From NCBI RefSeq assembly GCF_000785555.1, contig NZ_CP009129.1, positions 2,542,001-2,606,000 on the forward strand: a DNA stretch of 64,000 bases. The letters are read 5' to 3'. The notes under the pieces are model-generated. The model was not told the origin of the DNA. It did not search any database and saw only the letters and a program-made list of their open reading frames with translations. Shown piece after piece: positions 57,322 to 64,000 of the stretch. Position 1 is the stretch's first letter. Each line of letters opens with the position of its first letter. The DNA is from Planococcus sp. PAMC 21323. Its GTDB lineage: Bacteria; Bacillota; Bacilli; Bacillales_A; Planococcaceae. A program made the position numbers and the translations under genes.

Positions 57322-57540
57322 ATGTCAGAAAAAGAGCGCGACCGTAAACCGAGTGATCAGGCTCCTATGGACAATCCTGAGCAGTATAAAACAGATGAGA
57401 AAACTTTAACCGAAATGCATAAAGAAGAAATGAACGTCGATCCTATTCCCATGGAAGACTTAAAACAAGAGCAACGAGATGAAAAAGATAAACGTGGTTC
57501 GAAAGACAGTTCTTCAAGTCAAGAAAAATTTCCAGAGTAA
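57322..57540 (+). CDS. Small acidic, highly charged hypothetical protein
   Basis: 72 residues from ATG 57322 (AGGAAGAGG 8 bp upstream). Lys/Glu/Asp/Ser-rich without hydrophobic core, predicted disordered, ending in SSSSQEKFPE. I do not recognise the family. Its own ribosome-binding site and a perfect terminator (57563-57599) support expression. Possibly a stress or desiccation-type hydrophilic protein, but nothing proves it. Confidence 0.6.
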   Translation: MSEKERDRKPSDQAPMDNPEQYKTDEKTLTEMHKEEMNVDPIPMEDLKQEQRDEKDKRGSKDSSSSQEKFPE

Positions 57541-57562
57541 ACAACATAAGTGAACGTTTAGT

Positions 57563-57599
57563 AAAAAACCCGTAGAGACTAGTCTCTACGGGTTTTTTA
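57563..57599 (+). terminator. Terminator of the small hydrophilic gene
   Basis: Perfect palindrome ACCCGTAGAGACTAGTCTCT then ACGGGT, flanked by A-run and six T. Confidence 0.85.
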
Positions 57600-57634
57600 T
57601 GCTATGATTCTCATTTGAACAGGAGTGAAAACGA

Positions 57635-58528
57635 ATGAAAAACTGGATTTATCCACTTATGGTCGTTGTAGCAGCTAGCTGTTATGGGGTCCTTTCCACG
57701 ATTATAAAGGTAGCTATGAAAAATGGTTTCACCGCTGCAGAAGCAGTTACTAGTCAATACTTTATTGGGTTCGCATTAGCGGCTCTTTTATTTTTTGTCA
57801 CACAACGTAAAATGCCCAAAATTAAAGGGTGGAAAATATTAGTGCTTTCCGGTAGTTCTACGGCAGTCACGGGTATGGTTTACGCACATTCATTAAACTA
57901 TTTGCCTGCTTCTTTAGCGGTTGTCCTTCTTTTCCAGTTTACATGGATTGGTATGTTTCTTGATTGTATTGTGAATCGAAGATGGCTTAAGAGAACAGAA
58001 GTGTTTTCTTTAATTTTATTATTTGCAGGTACTCTACTTGCAGCTGGTATTATCGGCACTGACTTGAGTGGAATTCAATGGCAAGGTTGGGCTTGGGGAA
58101 TGGGCGCTGCTTTTTGTTTTTCAGCATTCATGTTTATTAATGGTAAACAAATTCCTGGTATGGATACTTCTGCACGCCTGTTCTACGTATCGTTTTTCGC
58201 AGCCATAGTCGTCGGGTTTTTCCAAACACCTGAAATTGTTTGGAACGGACAGTTGTTTAGTGAAGGCTTATGGATATACGGATTATTACTGGGCTTTTTC
58301 GGCATAATTATGCCGATTTATTTCTTCTCGGTCGCCGTGCCACATGTTGGCTCTGGACTCGCTTCTATTTTAAGTGCAATGGAGTTGCCAGTCGCTGTAG
58401 TAGCATCTGTACTCATCTTGCATGAGACATTATCTCTTCTTCAAATCTTAGGAATTTTTATCATTTTAATCGGAATGATACTTCCGAGTATGTTTGATCG
58501 AACCCCTAAAATAGTTCAACAGATTTAA
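57635..58528 (+). CDS. EamA/DMT family transporter (second)
   Basis: 297 residues with ten transmembrane helices in two EamA repeats (about 5-135, 150-285). The N-terminal helix is ASCYGVLSTIIKVAMKNGFT and the second repeat closes with GLASILSAMELPVAVVASVLI, the usual carboxylate-binding-free pattern of the family. Substrate unknown. ATG 57635 with CAGGAG upstream. Followed by a weak hairpin 58528-58555. Confidence 0.85.
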   Translation: MKNWIYPLMVVVAASCYGVLSTIIKVAMKNGFTAAEAVTSQYFIGFALAALLFFVTQRKMPKIKGWKILVLSGSSTAVTGMVYAHSLNYLPASLAVVLLFQFTWIGMFLDCIVNRRWLKRTEVFSLILLFAGTLLAAGIIGTDLSGIQWQGWAWGMGAAFCFSAFMFINGKQIPGMDTSARLFYVSFFAAIVVGFFQTPEIVWNGQLFSEGLWIYGLLLGFFGIIMPIYFFSVAVPHVGSGLASILSAMELPVAVVASVLILHETLSLLQILGIFIILIGMILPSMFDRTPKIVQQI

Positions 58529-58555
58529 CGGCCTGCTGCTCCAGCAGGTCGTTTT
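58528..58555 (+). terminator. Weak terminator after the second EamA gene
   Basis: ACGGCCTGCTG / CAGCAGGTCGT with four T. Confidence 0.55.
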
Positions 58556-58557
58556 AT

Positions 58558-58583
58558 GTTTAGTTCGAGCAAAATAAGGAATA
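58558..58583 (+). promoter_or_regulatory. Candidate SigB promoter of the general stress flavoprotein
   Basis: GTTTAG (58558-58563), 14-bp spacer, GGAATA (58578-58583), close to the SigB consensus GTTTAA-N13/15-GGGTAT, 32 bp before the ATG. The gene is of a class known to be stress induced, which agrees. Confidence 0.55.
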
Positions 58584-58615
58584 GATAACTACAAAGACAA
58601 AAGGAGTGGTACTGG

Positions 58616-59038
58616 ATGAATCAACAAGAAGTAAAAAAAGAGGCATTAAAAATACTCGAAAAAAGTTATGTGGGAACACTTGCAACTGTTAAAGGCAACA
58701 AACCCCATTCGCGTTATATGACTTTTTTTAACGATGATTTCACACTCTATACGGCTACAAGTAAAAAAACACAAAAAGTTGATGAATTAGAAGCAAACCC
58801 TCATGCCCATATACTTTTAGGCTATGACGGTGAAGGCGTTGGCGATTCATTCCTAGAGATTGAAGGAAGCATGTCGCTAAATGATGATCGTGAAATGATT
58901 GATAAAGTGTGGAACGAACATTTAGAAGGCTGGTTTGAAGGTCCGGATGATCCAAACTTAACCATTCTTGCGATTAAACCAACCCGTGTACGCTTAATGA
59001 ATAAAAAAGGACAAGAACCACAAACTCTCGAACTGTAA
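58616..59038 (+). CDS. Pyridoxamine 5'-phosphate oxidase-like / general stress protein 26
   Basis: 140 residues, split-barrel flavin-binding fold. The N-terminus EALKILEKSYVGTLATVKGNKPHSRYM and the later HAHILLGYDGEG are typical of the GSP26 branch of the family, which binds FMN or F420-like cofactors and is induced by stress in B. subtilis (GsiB-type regulon). Catalytic role unknown. ATG 58616 with AAAGGAG upstream and a SigB-like promoter at 58558. Ends at the bidirectional terminator 59041-59073. Confidence 0.85.
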   Translation: MNQQEVKKEALKILEKSYVGTLATVKGNKPHSRYMTFFNDDFTLYTATSKKTQKVDELEANPHAHILLGYDGEGVGDSFLEIEGSMSLNDDREMIDKVWNEHLEGWFEGPDDPNLTILAIKPTRVRLMNKKGQEPQTLEL

Positions 59039-59040
59039 AC

Positions 59041-59073
59041 AAAAAACCGGCTCAACGTTATGAGCCGGTTTTT
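59041..59073. terminator. Bidirectional terminator, stress flavoprotein / nsrR
   Basis: AAAACCGGCTCA / TGAGCCGGTTTTT. Confidence 0.85.
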
Positions 59074-59506
59074 ATGTTTTAAGAATTTCGCGAAGTCCTT
59101 CTTTATTGAACATTAAATCTTCAAGCGTATATTCATCAAGCACTGTCAAGTAAGCATGAAGCGCCTTCCCTAAAACGCCGCGAAGGCCACATACCGGTGA
59201 AATTGGACATCGATTTGTAGCTGAATCAAAACATTCGACCAAATGAAAATCATCTTCCATTTTTCTCACGACAGTCCCAACATTAATGTTTTGCGGGAGA
59301 TCCGCAAGACGAATACCGCCACCACGACCTCTAACAGTTTGGATAAACCCGGCTTTTCCAAGTTCAAATGTAACTTTAGTTAAATGATTTTTAGATATAT
59401 TATATGCTTCAGAAATTTCTTGTATGGTTGTCAGCTTATCAGCTTCTTTTGTGCCTAAATAGATCAATACACGTAATGAGAAGTCTGTATACATGGTCAA
59501 TTTCAT
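59072..59506 (-). CDS. nsrR: NsrR, nitric-oxide-sensing Rrf2 repressor
   Basis: 144 residues from ATG 59506 (AGAGGTGA 5 bp upstream). Winged-HTH with TTIQEISEAYNISKNHLTKV (read in parts) and the RGRGGGIRL wing. Three cysteines C92, C100 and C106 match the [4Fe-4S]/[2Fe-2S] cluster ligands of Bacillus NsrR. NO destroys the cluster and releases targets. It is divergent from hmp1, with hmp2 just beyond, which is the classic NsrR target gene. An NsrR-type site lies at 61004-61028 before hmp2. Confidence 0.93.
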   Translation of the reverse strand: MKLTMYTDFSLRVLIYLGTKEADKLTTIQEISEAYNISKNHLTKVTFELGKAGFIQTVRGRGGGIRLADLPQNINVGTVVRKMEDDFHLVECFDSATNRCPISPVCGLRGVLGKALHAYLTVLDEYTLEDLMFNKEGLREILKT

Positions 59507-59545
59507 TTTTCTCACCTCTTCTGCCTGTCTATTATAGCGATTTTA

Positions 59546-59567
59546 TCATTTGTTCGAAAGTAAATGA
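59546..59567. promoter_or_regulatory. Inverted repeat in the nsrR/hmp1 intergenic region
   Basis: TCATTT, 10 bp, AAATGA. It is a possible weak NsrR half-site pair. Pattern only. Confidence 0.35.
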
Positions 59568-59599
59568 ACCTCGACCAAAATAGAAAAGGAGTGTTTTAT

Positions 59600-60787
59600 A
59601 TGTTATCAGAACAAACACGCGAAATCGTTAAATCTACTATACCTGTTTTAGAAGAACACGGAGTAGCTATTACTACTCGATTTTATGAAAATCTTTTCGT
59701 CGCTCATCCTGAATTGCTCAACATTTTTAATCAAGCAAATCAAGCACAAGGTCGACAACAAGCTGCACTTGCAAGTTCTGTACACGCAGCTGCCGTTCAT
59801 ATTGATAATTTAGAAGAAATATTGCCAACGGTTGTTCAAGTGGCACATAAACATGTAAGCGTAGGTGTCTTACCTGAACATTACCCTATTGTTGGTGAGT
59901 ATTTATTAAAAGCGATGAAAGAAGTATTAGGGGATGCCGCAACCGATGAGATTCTTGAAGCTTGGGCTGAAGCATATGGCGTTATTGCAGATGCTTTCAT
60001 ACAGGTTGAGAAAGACATGTACAAAGAAACCGAAGAACAAAAAGATGGTTGGATGTTTTTTAAAGATTTTATAGTAGCACGAAAAGTAAAGGAAAGTGAC
60101 GTCATTACTTCTTTCTACTTGAAACCTGCAGACGGATCGAATATACCACCTTATACACCGGGTCAATATATTTCAATTCGTTTGACAATGCCCGGAGAAG
60201 AATTTTTAGTTATTCGCCAGTACAGTCTTTCTCAAGCACCGAATCCAAACGAATTCCGCATTTCCGTTAAAAGTGAAAATGACAACGATCCAAATGGCGT
60301 AGTCTCAAACTATTTGCATCGCAGCCTCAATGAAGGTGACCCCATTGAAGTAAGCGCTCCAGCTGGTGTCTTCGTTTTAGATGTCTCGAAAACTACACCG
60401 GTGGCTTTTATTAGTGGGGGTGTCGGTATTACCCCGATGATGAGCATGTTTGAAACGGTTGCGCATTCTACGCCCGAACGTTCCACTACATTCTTGCATG
60501 GAGCGCGAAATGCAAATCAGCACGCATTCGATTTAGATATTCAATCGTATGCCGAAAAAATGGAGAATGCTCGCTATAAAACCGTTTATTCAGATGAGCC
60601 CAATGGTTTTATTACCCGGAAAATGCTAGAAGACTACGTAGATCCTGCGAGTGATGTTTACGTATGTGGACCACCTCGCTTCATGGAAATTATGATCCAC
60701 GAGTTGCACGGCATGGGGATTCCAGAAGAACAAATCCATTACGAGTTTTTCGGCCCGGCGATGGATTTACGTATGGATGATGAATAA
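59600..60787 (+). CDS. hmp: Flavohemoprotein (nitric oxide dioxygenase) 1
   Basis: 395 residues from ATG 59600 (AAAGGAG upstream; the longer frame from 59564 adds an N-terminus not in the family). Globin domain about 1-137 with distal Y and Q (FYENLF, RQQAAL) and proximal His in HKHVSVGVLPEHY; FAD domain about 150-255 with RQYSLSQ; NAD domain with [13 protein letters not shown] and VCGPPRFME. It oxidises NO to nitrate with O2 and NADPH. First copy of a tandem pair divergent from nsrR. Its terminator is 60798-60821. Confidence 0.96.
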   Translation: MLSEQTREIVKSTIPVLEEHGVAITTRFYENLFVAHPELLNIFNQANQAQGRQQAALASSVHAAAVHIDNLEEILPTVVQVAHKHVSVGVLPEHYPIVGEYLLKAMKEVLGDAATDEILEAWAEAYGVIADAFIQVEKDMYKETEEQKDGWMFFKDFIVARKVKESDVITSFYLKPADGSNIPPYTPGQYISIRLTMPGEEFLVIRQYSLSQAPNPNEFRISVKSENDNDPNGVVSNYLHRSLNEGDPIEVSAPAGVFVLDVSKTTPVAFISGGVGITPMMSMFETVAHSTPERSTTFLHGARNANQHAFDLDIQSYAEKMENARYKTVYSDEPNGFITRKMLEDYVDPASDVYVCGPPRFMEIMIHELHGMGIPEEQIHYEFFGPAMDLRMDDE

Positions 60788-60797
60788 ATGCACTATC

Positions 60798-60821
60798 GCC
60801 CAGCATCCGCTGGGCTTTTTT
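60798..60821 (+). terminator. Terminator of hmp1
   Basis: GCCCAGC (60798-60804) / GCTGGGC (60809-60815), then six T. Confidence 0.9.
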
Positions 60822-60825
60822 GCGC

Positions 60826-60917
60826 TTGGACAGTATTTCGTGTATTTGGACAGTAAGTGATGTCATTCGGACAGTATTTCATCAATTTGGACAGTATTCG
60901 AACGGAAGTCGACAGTA
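60826..60917 (+). repeat. GGACAGTA array 3, five units, between hmp1 and hmp2
   Basis: Units begin at 60828, 60848, 60869, 60889 and 60910 (spacings 20, 21, 20, 21). Four read GGACAGTA and the fifth reads CGACAGTA, as in arrays 1 and 2. Spacers between cores do not match those of arrays 1-2, so only the core and the phasing are conserved. It lies between the hmp1 terminator and the NsrR site before hmp2. Confidence 0.9.
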
Positions 60918-61003
60918 TCGCCATTTAATGGTAATAAAAACATTAAAAGATGATGCACTTACTTGATGTGACACTTTTGTGAACCTAAATGTGTCTAAAT
61001 TTT

Positions 61004-61028
61004 AAAGATGTATTTTAAATGTATCTTT
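61004..61028 (+). promoter_or_regulatory. NsrR operator upstream of hmp2
   Basis: AAAGATGTATTTTAAATGTATCTTT at 61004-61028 (read as AAAGATGTATTTTAAA then TGTATCTTT) matches the ATGTATTTTAAATACAT-type NsrR site at hmp promoters of Bacillus, with one base different in the right arm. Confidence 0.75.
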
Positions 61029-61082
61029 AAAAAGATTACAAGAGTATAGTCAAGTTATAGAAAACAAAAGGAGAGATTGACT

Positions 61083-62264
61083 ATGTTATCAGTAGAAACA
61101 AGAACAATCATTAAATCCACAGTACCGGTATTAGAACAACATGGTGGAGCGATTACAACAGTATTTTACAAAAATCTGTTTGAAGCGCATCCAGAACTTT
61201 TAAATATATTTAATCACGCAAATCAAAAACAAGGTCGTCAGCAAGCAGCTTTAGCAAACACGGTTTATGCTGCAGCCGTTCACATTGACAATCTTGAAGC
61301 CATTCTTCCAGCAGTTGTGCAAATTGCCAATAAACACGTTAGTTTAGGCGTCAAACCTGAACATTATCCAATTGTTGGTGAGTTCCTATTAAAAGCCATC
61401 AAAGAAGTATTGGGTGATGCAGCAACAGATGAAATTATGGGAGCTTGGGAACAAGCTTATGGCGTTATCGCAGATGCCTTTATCGGCGTTGAAAAAGACA
61501 TGTACGCAAATATGGAAACGCAAGAAAATGGCTGGAGTGTATTTAAGGAATTCACAATTGTCCGCAAAGAAAAAGAAAGCGACAATATCACTTCTTTCTA
61601 TTTGAAACCAGTGGATGGTAAAAACGTTCCTACTTACAAACCTGGCCAATACATTTCTGTACGCATGGCAATTCCAGGCGAACAATTTTTATTCAATCGT
61701 CAATATAGCCTTTCTCAAGCAGCTCGTGAAGACGAATTCCGCATCTCTGTTAAACGTGATGCAGATAATGACCCGAACGGTCGCGTATCGGTTTACTTAC
61801 ACGATGAAATGAATGTAGGCGATCGCTTTGAAGTGAGTGCACCTGCTGGCGAATTTGTTCTTGATACAGAAAAAGATTCACCCGTCGCGTTTGTTAGTGG
61901 TGGCGTTGGGATTACACCAATGATGAGTATGTTTGAAACAGTTGCGACATTAACACCAGAACGTCCAACTACTTTCCTTCACGCTGCGCGTAATGAATCA
62001 ATGCATGCTTTCGACAAAGACATTCAAAAACATGTTAATTCGATGGAAAATGCTAGCTACAAAACACTATACTCAGATCAGCCCGAAGGCTATATAACTC
62101 GTGCTATTTTAGAGGAGTATGTTGACATCACAGGTGATGTTTATGTATGTGGTCCTGTTCCATTTATGGAAGCAATGATTCAAGAATTGCATGCACTTGG
62201 CATGAAAGAAGAACAAATTCACTTTGAATTCTTTGGTCCAGCTGTCGCTCTTCAAACTGTATAA
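61083..62264 (+). CDS. hmp: Flavohemoprotein (nitric oxide dioxygenase) 2
   Basis: 393 residues from ATG 61083 (AAAGGAGAG 6 bp upstream). Same three-domain layout as hmp1: globin with FYKNLF, RQQAAL and proximal His in [16 protein letters not shown] domain with RQYSLSQ; NAD domain with [13 protein letters not shown] and VCGPVPFME. It differs from hmp1 at many positions, so it is an old duplication rather than a recent one. It has its own NsrR site (61004-61028), and an array of GGACAGTA units lies further upstream. Ends at the terminator 62272-62299. Confidence 0.96.
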   Translation: MLSVETRTIIKSTVPVLEQHGGAITTVFYKNLFEAHPELLNIFNHANQKQGRQQAALANTVYAAAVHIDNLEAILPAVVQIANKHVSLGVKPEHYPIVGEFLLKAIKEVLGDAATDEIMGAWEQAYGVIADAFIGVEKDMYANMETQENGWSVFKEFTIVRKEKESDNITSFYLKPVDGKNVPTYKPGQYISVRMAIPGEQFLFNRQYSLSQAAREDEFRISVKRDADNDPNGRVSVYLHDEMNVGDRFEVSAPAGEFVLDTEKDSPVAFVSGGVGITPMMSMFETVATLTPERPTTFLHAARNESMHAFDKDIQKHVNSMENASYKTLYSDQPEGYITRAILEEYVDITGDVYVCGPVPFMEAMIQELHALGMKEEQIHFEFFGPAVALQTV

Positions 62265-62271
62265 ACCCTTT

Positions 62272-62299
62272 AAAAGCTGTCCATTTGGGCAGCTTTTTT
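62272..62299 (+). terminator. Terminator of hmp2
   Basis: AAAAGCTGTCC / GGGCAGCTTTTTT. Confidence 0.85.
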
Positions 62300-62309
62300 G
62301 CAAATAACA

Positions 62310-62334
62310 ATCGCTCTGCTTTTTGCAGAGCGAT
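62310..62334 (-). terminator. Hairpin after the VOC gene
   Basis: Perfect 10-bp stem ATCGCTCTGC (62310-62319) / 62325-62334; U-run on the minus strand is poor. Confidence 0.5.
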
Positions 62335-62339
62335 TTCAT

Positions 62340-62702
62340 TTATTTTAAAAACTCTAACCGATTTCCAAAAGGATCAAAAACAAAAAACCGTTCGACCTCT
62401 GGAATACTGTCATCTTCTTTAAAATCTATTTTATTCGCTAGTAAATATTCTTTCATTTCCGTATAACCCGCTACACGAAATGCCGGATGCGCTTTTTTTG
62501 CTGGCGAAAAAGGATCTTCAACGCCTACATGCAACTGCTGGTCTCCAAACTCAAACCAAATTCCTCCTCTTGCTTTTAACGCTTCAGGCTTCTCAATTTT
62601 CTTCATCCCTAAAACTCCTGCGTAAAAAGAATCTGCCATTTCCTCTTGTCCAGCAGGTGCTGCCACTTGCACATGATCAATTCGCAAAACAGAAAATTTC
62701 AT
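62340..62702 (-). CDS. VOC (glyoxalase/bleomycin resistance) family protein
   Basis: 120 residues, one VOC domain of two beta-alpha-beta-beta-beta modules: RIDHVQVAAPAGQEE at the start, GVLGMKKIEKPE, and FVFDPFGNRLEFL at the end, where the metal-binding Glu of the family sits. The enzyme activity is not fixed by sequence. ATG 62702 with AAAGGAG upstream. Confidence 0.85.
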   Translation of the reverse strand: MKFSVLRIDHVQVAAPAGQEEMADSFYAGVLGMKKIEKPEALKARGGIWFEFGDQQLHVGVEDPFSPAKKAHPAFRVAGYTEMKEYLLANKIDFKEDDSIPEVERFFVFDPFGNRLEFLK

Positions 62703-62821
62703 ATCCTCACTCCTTTACTCGATTTTATCCATTTTCTTAATATTTTCCAAAAGAAATCTTTACGTGCACTTTGCAAACAACTAGTATTTACCGTAGCATA
62801 ATTAAAAAGAGGTGAATCGTA

Positions 62822-63502
62822 ATGACTTTTCCGCAACAAGCTAAGTATGGATTAAGTACACAATCTGTAGTAGTCGATCGTATGCCACAACAAAAACTTA
62901 ACGCAGATATTCCTGCCATGATAGAAGAGTTAAAAGTTTGGTGTGATACGGATAATGCTGGCGTGGCTGTTTCTTATTTTTTCCGACAATACGCGTTGTA
63001 TGTAACCGCTCAATTTAGTTTACTCTATCAATATAATGGTTATTTTGATATAGATTGGCGAAAGTTACAATTTGACCGCGTTCATAATTATGGATTGCCC
63101 TTATTACAAACGCATGTACCTTCTTCTACTTTTAAAACGATTGACTCGGATAAACGATTCCATGCCTTTCACGATATTCTTTATAAGCAAGTAGATGACT
63201 TGAGAACGGAGTTCAAAAAACACATAAAAATTTCACCCCTTACTTGCTGGGAAAATATTCTAGGTTCCTTGTTATGGTTTTATGCCAGTTTAGAACCACG
63301 AAATCCTCGACTAGTCGCTGAAGACATAGAATGGTTGCTAGAGAATGAGAACTGGAAGCCTATCAAAACATCTTACCTGGAAAAATTACTTGGTAACATG
63401 TCATTGCAACAAGCTATTTCAAAGCCGCTCCGCAAAACGTGTTGTCTCTATAAAGAAATGCCTGATTTTGCTACTTGTACATTTTGCCCAAAACCAAACT
63501 AA
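62822..63502 (+). CDS. FhuF-family siderophore-iron reductase
   Basis: 226 residues. The C-terminus carries CC-X10-C-X2-C (C207, C208, C219, C222), the exact [2Fe-2S] cluster motif of FhuF ferric-siderophore reductases. Upstream helices have AVSYFFRQYALYVTAQ and CWENILGSLLWFY, typical of the IucA/IucC-C-terminal/FhuF fold. It releases iron from imported hydroxamate siderophores in the cytosol. No siderophore transporter is adjacent. ATG 62822 with AAGAGGTGA upstream. Confidence 0.85.
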   Translation: MTFPQQAKYGLSTQSVVVDRMPQQKLNADIPAMIEELKVWCDTDNAGVAVSYFFRQYALYVTAQFSLLYQYNGYFDIDWRKLQFDRVHNYGLPLLQTHVPSSTFKTIDSDKRFHAFHDILYKQVDDLRTEFKKHIKISPLTCWENILGSLLWFYASLEPRNPRLVAEDIEWLLENENWKPIKTSYLEKLLGNMSLQQAISKPLRKTCCLYKEMPDFATCTFCPKPN

Positions 63503-63533
63503 AAACACCTCAGCAAAATGCTGAGGTGTTCAT
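63501..63533. terminator. Bidirectional terminator, fhuF-like / VLRF1
   Basis: AACACCTCAGC (63504-63514) / GCTGAGGTGTT (63520-63530). Confidence 0.8.
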
Positions 63534-63534
63534 T

Positions 63535-64000
63535 TTATACTTCAAATACTTCGTGTAGAATTTTTCCAGGATCGTTGTTCATTAAGTTTTTATATACACA
63601 GCTTTTTGGTTTTTGTTGAAGTGTTTTAGCAAATGATTTGGCGTGGTCGGCTTCTCCAACCACATGAATTTCTTCCCATTTGCGTTCTTTTTTCAACTTA
63701 TCCATTTTGCCACCCATGTCTTTATAAAAACGCTCTAAGTTTTCTTTTAGTCTGTGGTCTAGTTCATCAGAGGGACTTCCCCCACCACCACCTGTGACTG
63801 TGCTACCTGCACCAACGCCTACTCGACCTGAGCTACGTGCACCCTTTTGTTCAGTCCACACTTCTAGTCCTGAATCAAACTCATAAAAGAACTCTTCGTT
63901 AATAATCCCCATAGAAGTATCAATAACACGGATTCCTTTAAAACCTGGTAAAACGATACCCGCGTATGGATATGCTTTATACATATATCTCAGTTCTTCT
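63535..64000 (-). CDS. VLRF1 family aeRF1-type release factor homologue, 5' part outside the window
   Basis: The reading frame stays open to 64000 (EELRYMYKAYPYAGIV), so the start lies beyond the edge; about 155 C-terminal codons are visible of a family near 260. Domain text GIINEEFFYEFDSGLEVWT, a Gly-rich loop (TVTGGGGGS), KWEEIHVVGEADHAKSF and PKSCVYKNLMN matches the VLRF1/aeRF1-like group of Bacillales. These proteins resemble the eRF1/Dom34 fold and may rescue or terminate stalled ribosomes; the role is not shown. ATG 63984 is only internal. Confidence 0.8.
   Translation of the reverse strand, partial: EELRYMYKAYPYAGIVLPGFKGIRVIDTSMGIINEEFFYEFDSGLEVWTEQKGARSSGRVGVGAGSTVTGGGGGSPSDELDHRLKENLERFYKDMGGKMDKLKKERKWEEIHVVGEADHAKSFAKTLQQKPKSCVYKNLMNNDPGKILHEVFEV

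Overview
The window looks like a chromosomal segment of a low-to-mid GC Gram-positive bacterium of the Bacillales, most likely Planococcaceae (Planococcus/Planomicrobium type). The grounds are strong AGGAGG-type ribosome-binding sites with frequent GTG/TTG starts, an S-box riboswitch, a Lia cell-envelope stress operon, CymR-type sulfur genes, an NsrR/Hmp pair, and Bacillus-like singletons (YczE, SE1832 and VLRF1 families). No rRNA, tRNA, prophage, insertion sequence or CRISPR array was seen. Genes are dense and nearly all intact. Two genes are cut by the window ends (mccB at the left, a VLRF1-type release factor homologue at the right).

Layout. 1-3.0 kb: sulfur recycling operon on the minus strand (yrrT-like methyltransferase, luxS, mccA, mccB) converting SAM-cycle products and homocysteine to cysteine. 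3.1-6.5 kb: YczE membrane protein, YbaK deacylase, topoisomerase III. 6.6-7.8 kb: a NERD-domain gene bracketed by two near-identical five-unit GGACAGTA arrays. 7.9-16 kb: FMN reductase, CPA-type antiporter, SE1832 protein, ABC-F ATPase, phospholipase-D-like protein, ECF sigma factor and CNNM/CorC protein. 16-29 kb: M20 dipeptidase, PlsY-like protein, DegV, DUF2804, kynA with GDPD, GNAT, a heterodimeric ABC exporter, EamA, CopC/CopD. 29-37.5 kb: PAS-GGDEF-EAL protein followed by a structured repeat, ThrE-type exporter pair, beta-propeller protein, AlaX, lipid-kinase-like protein. 37.6-45.7 kb: saccharopine-dehydrogenase-like and aldehyde dehydrogenase pair, MerR/TipAS regulator with an overlapping zinc-ribbon microprotein, TrhO, D-2-hydroxyacid dehydrogenase, DedA, metallophosphoesterase. 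46-49.4 kb: liaI-liaH-liaF-liaS-liaR. 49.4-54 kb: an acyl-CoA synthetase remnant, a TM-helix channel-like protein, a small HTH protein, and metX-metY behind a SAM riboswitch. 54-64 kb: second PlsY-like protein, pepT, V4R/STAS protein, EamA, general stress flavoprotein with a SigB-like promoter, nsrR divergent from two tandem flavohemoproteins separated by a third GGACAGTA array, VOC protein, FhuF-like reductase, VLRF1.

The most unusual signal is the GGACAGTA array family. Three loci carry exactly five units at 20-21 bp (two helical turns), with the fifth unit always changed to CGACAGTA. Two of them flank the NERD gene as direct repeats, and the third lies upstream of the second flavohemoprotein gene. 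I know of no described element with this architecture. Other notable points are a possible second regulatory layer downstream of the S-box terminator, an ECF sigma factor with no anti-sigma partner nearby, and a decayed acyl-CoA synthetase fragment hidden next to liaR. Several start codons were moved inward from the longest reading frame on ribosome-binding-site evidence; each entry says so.
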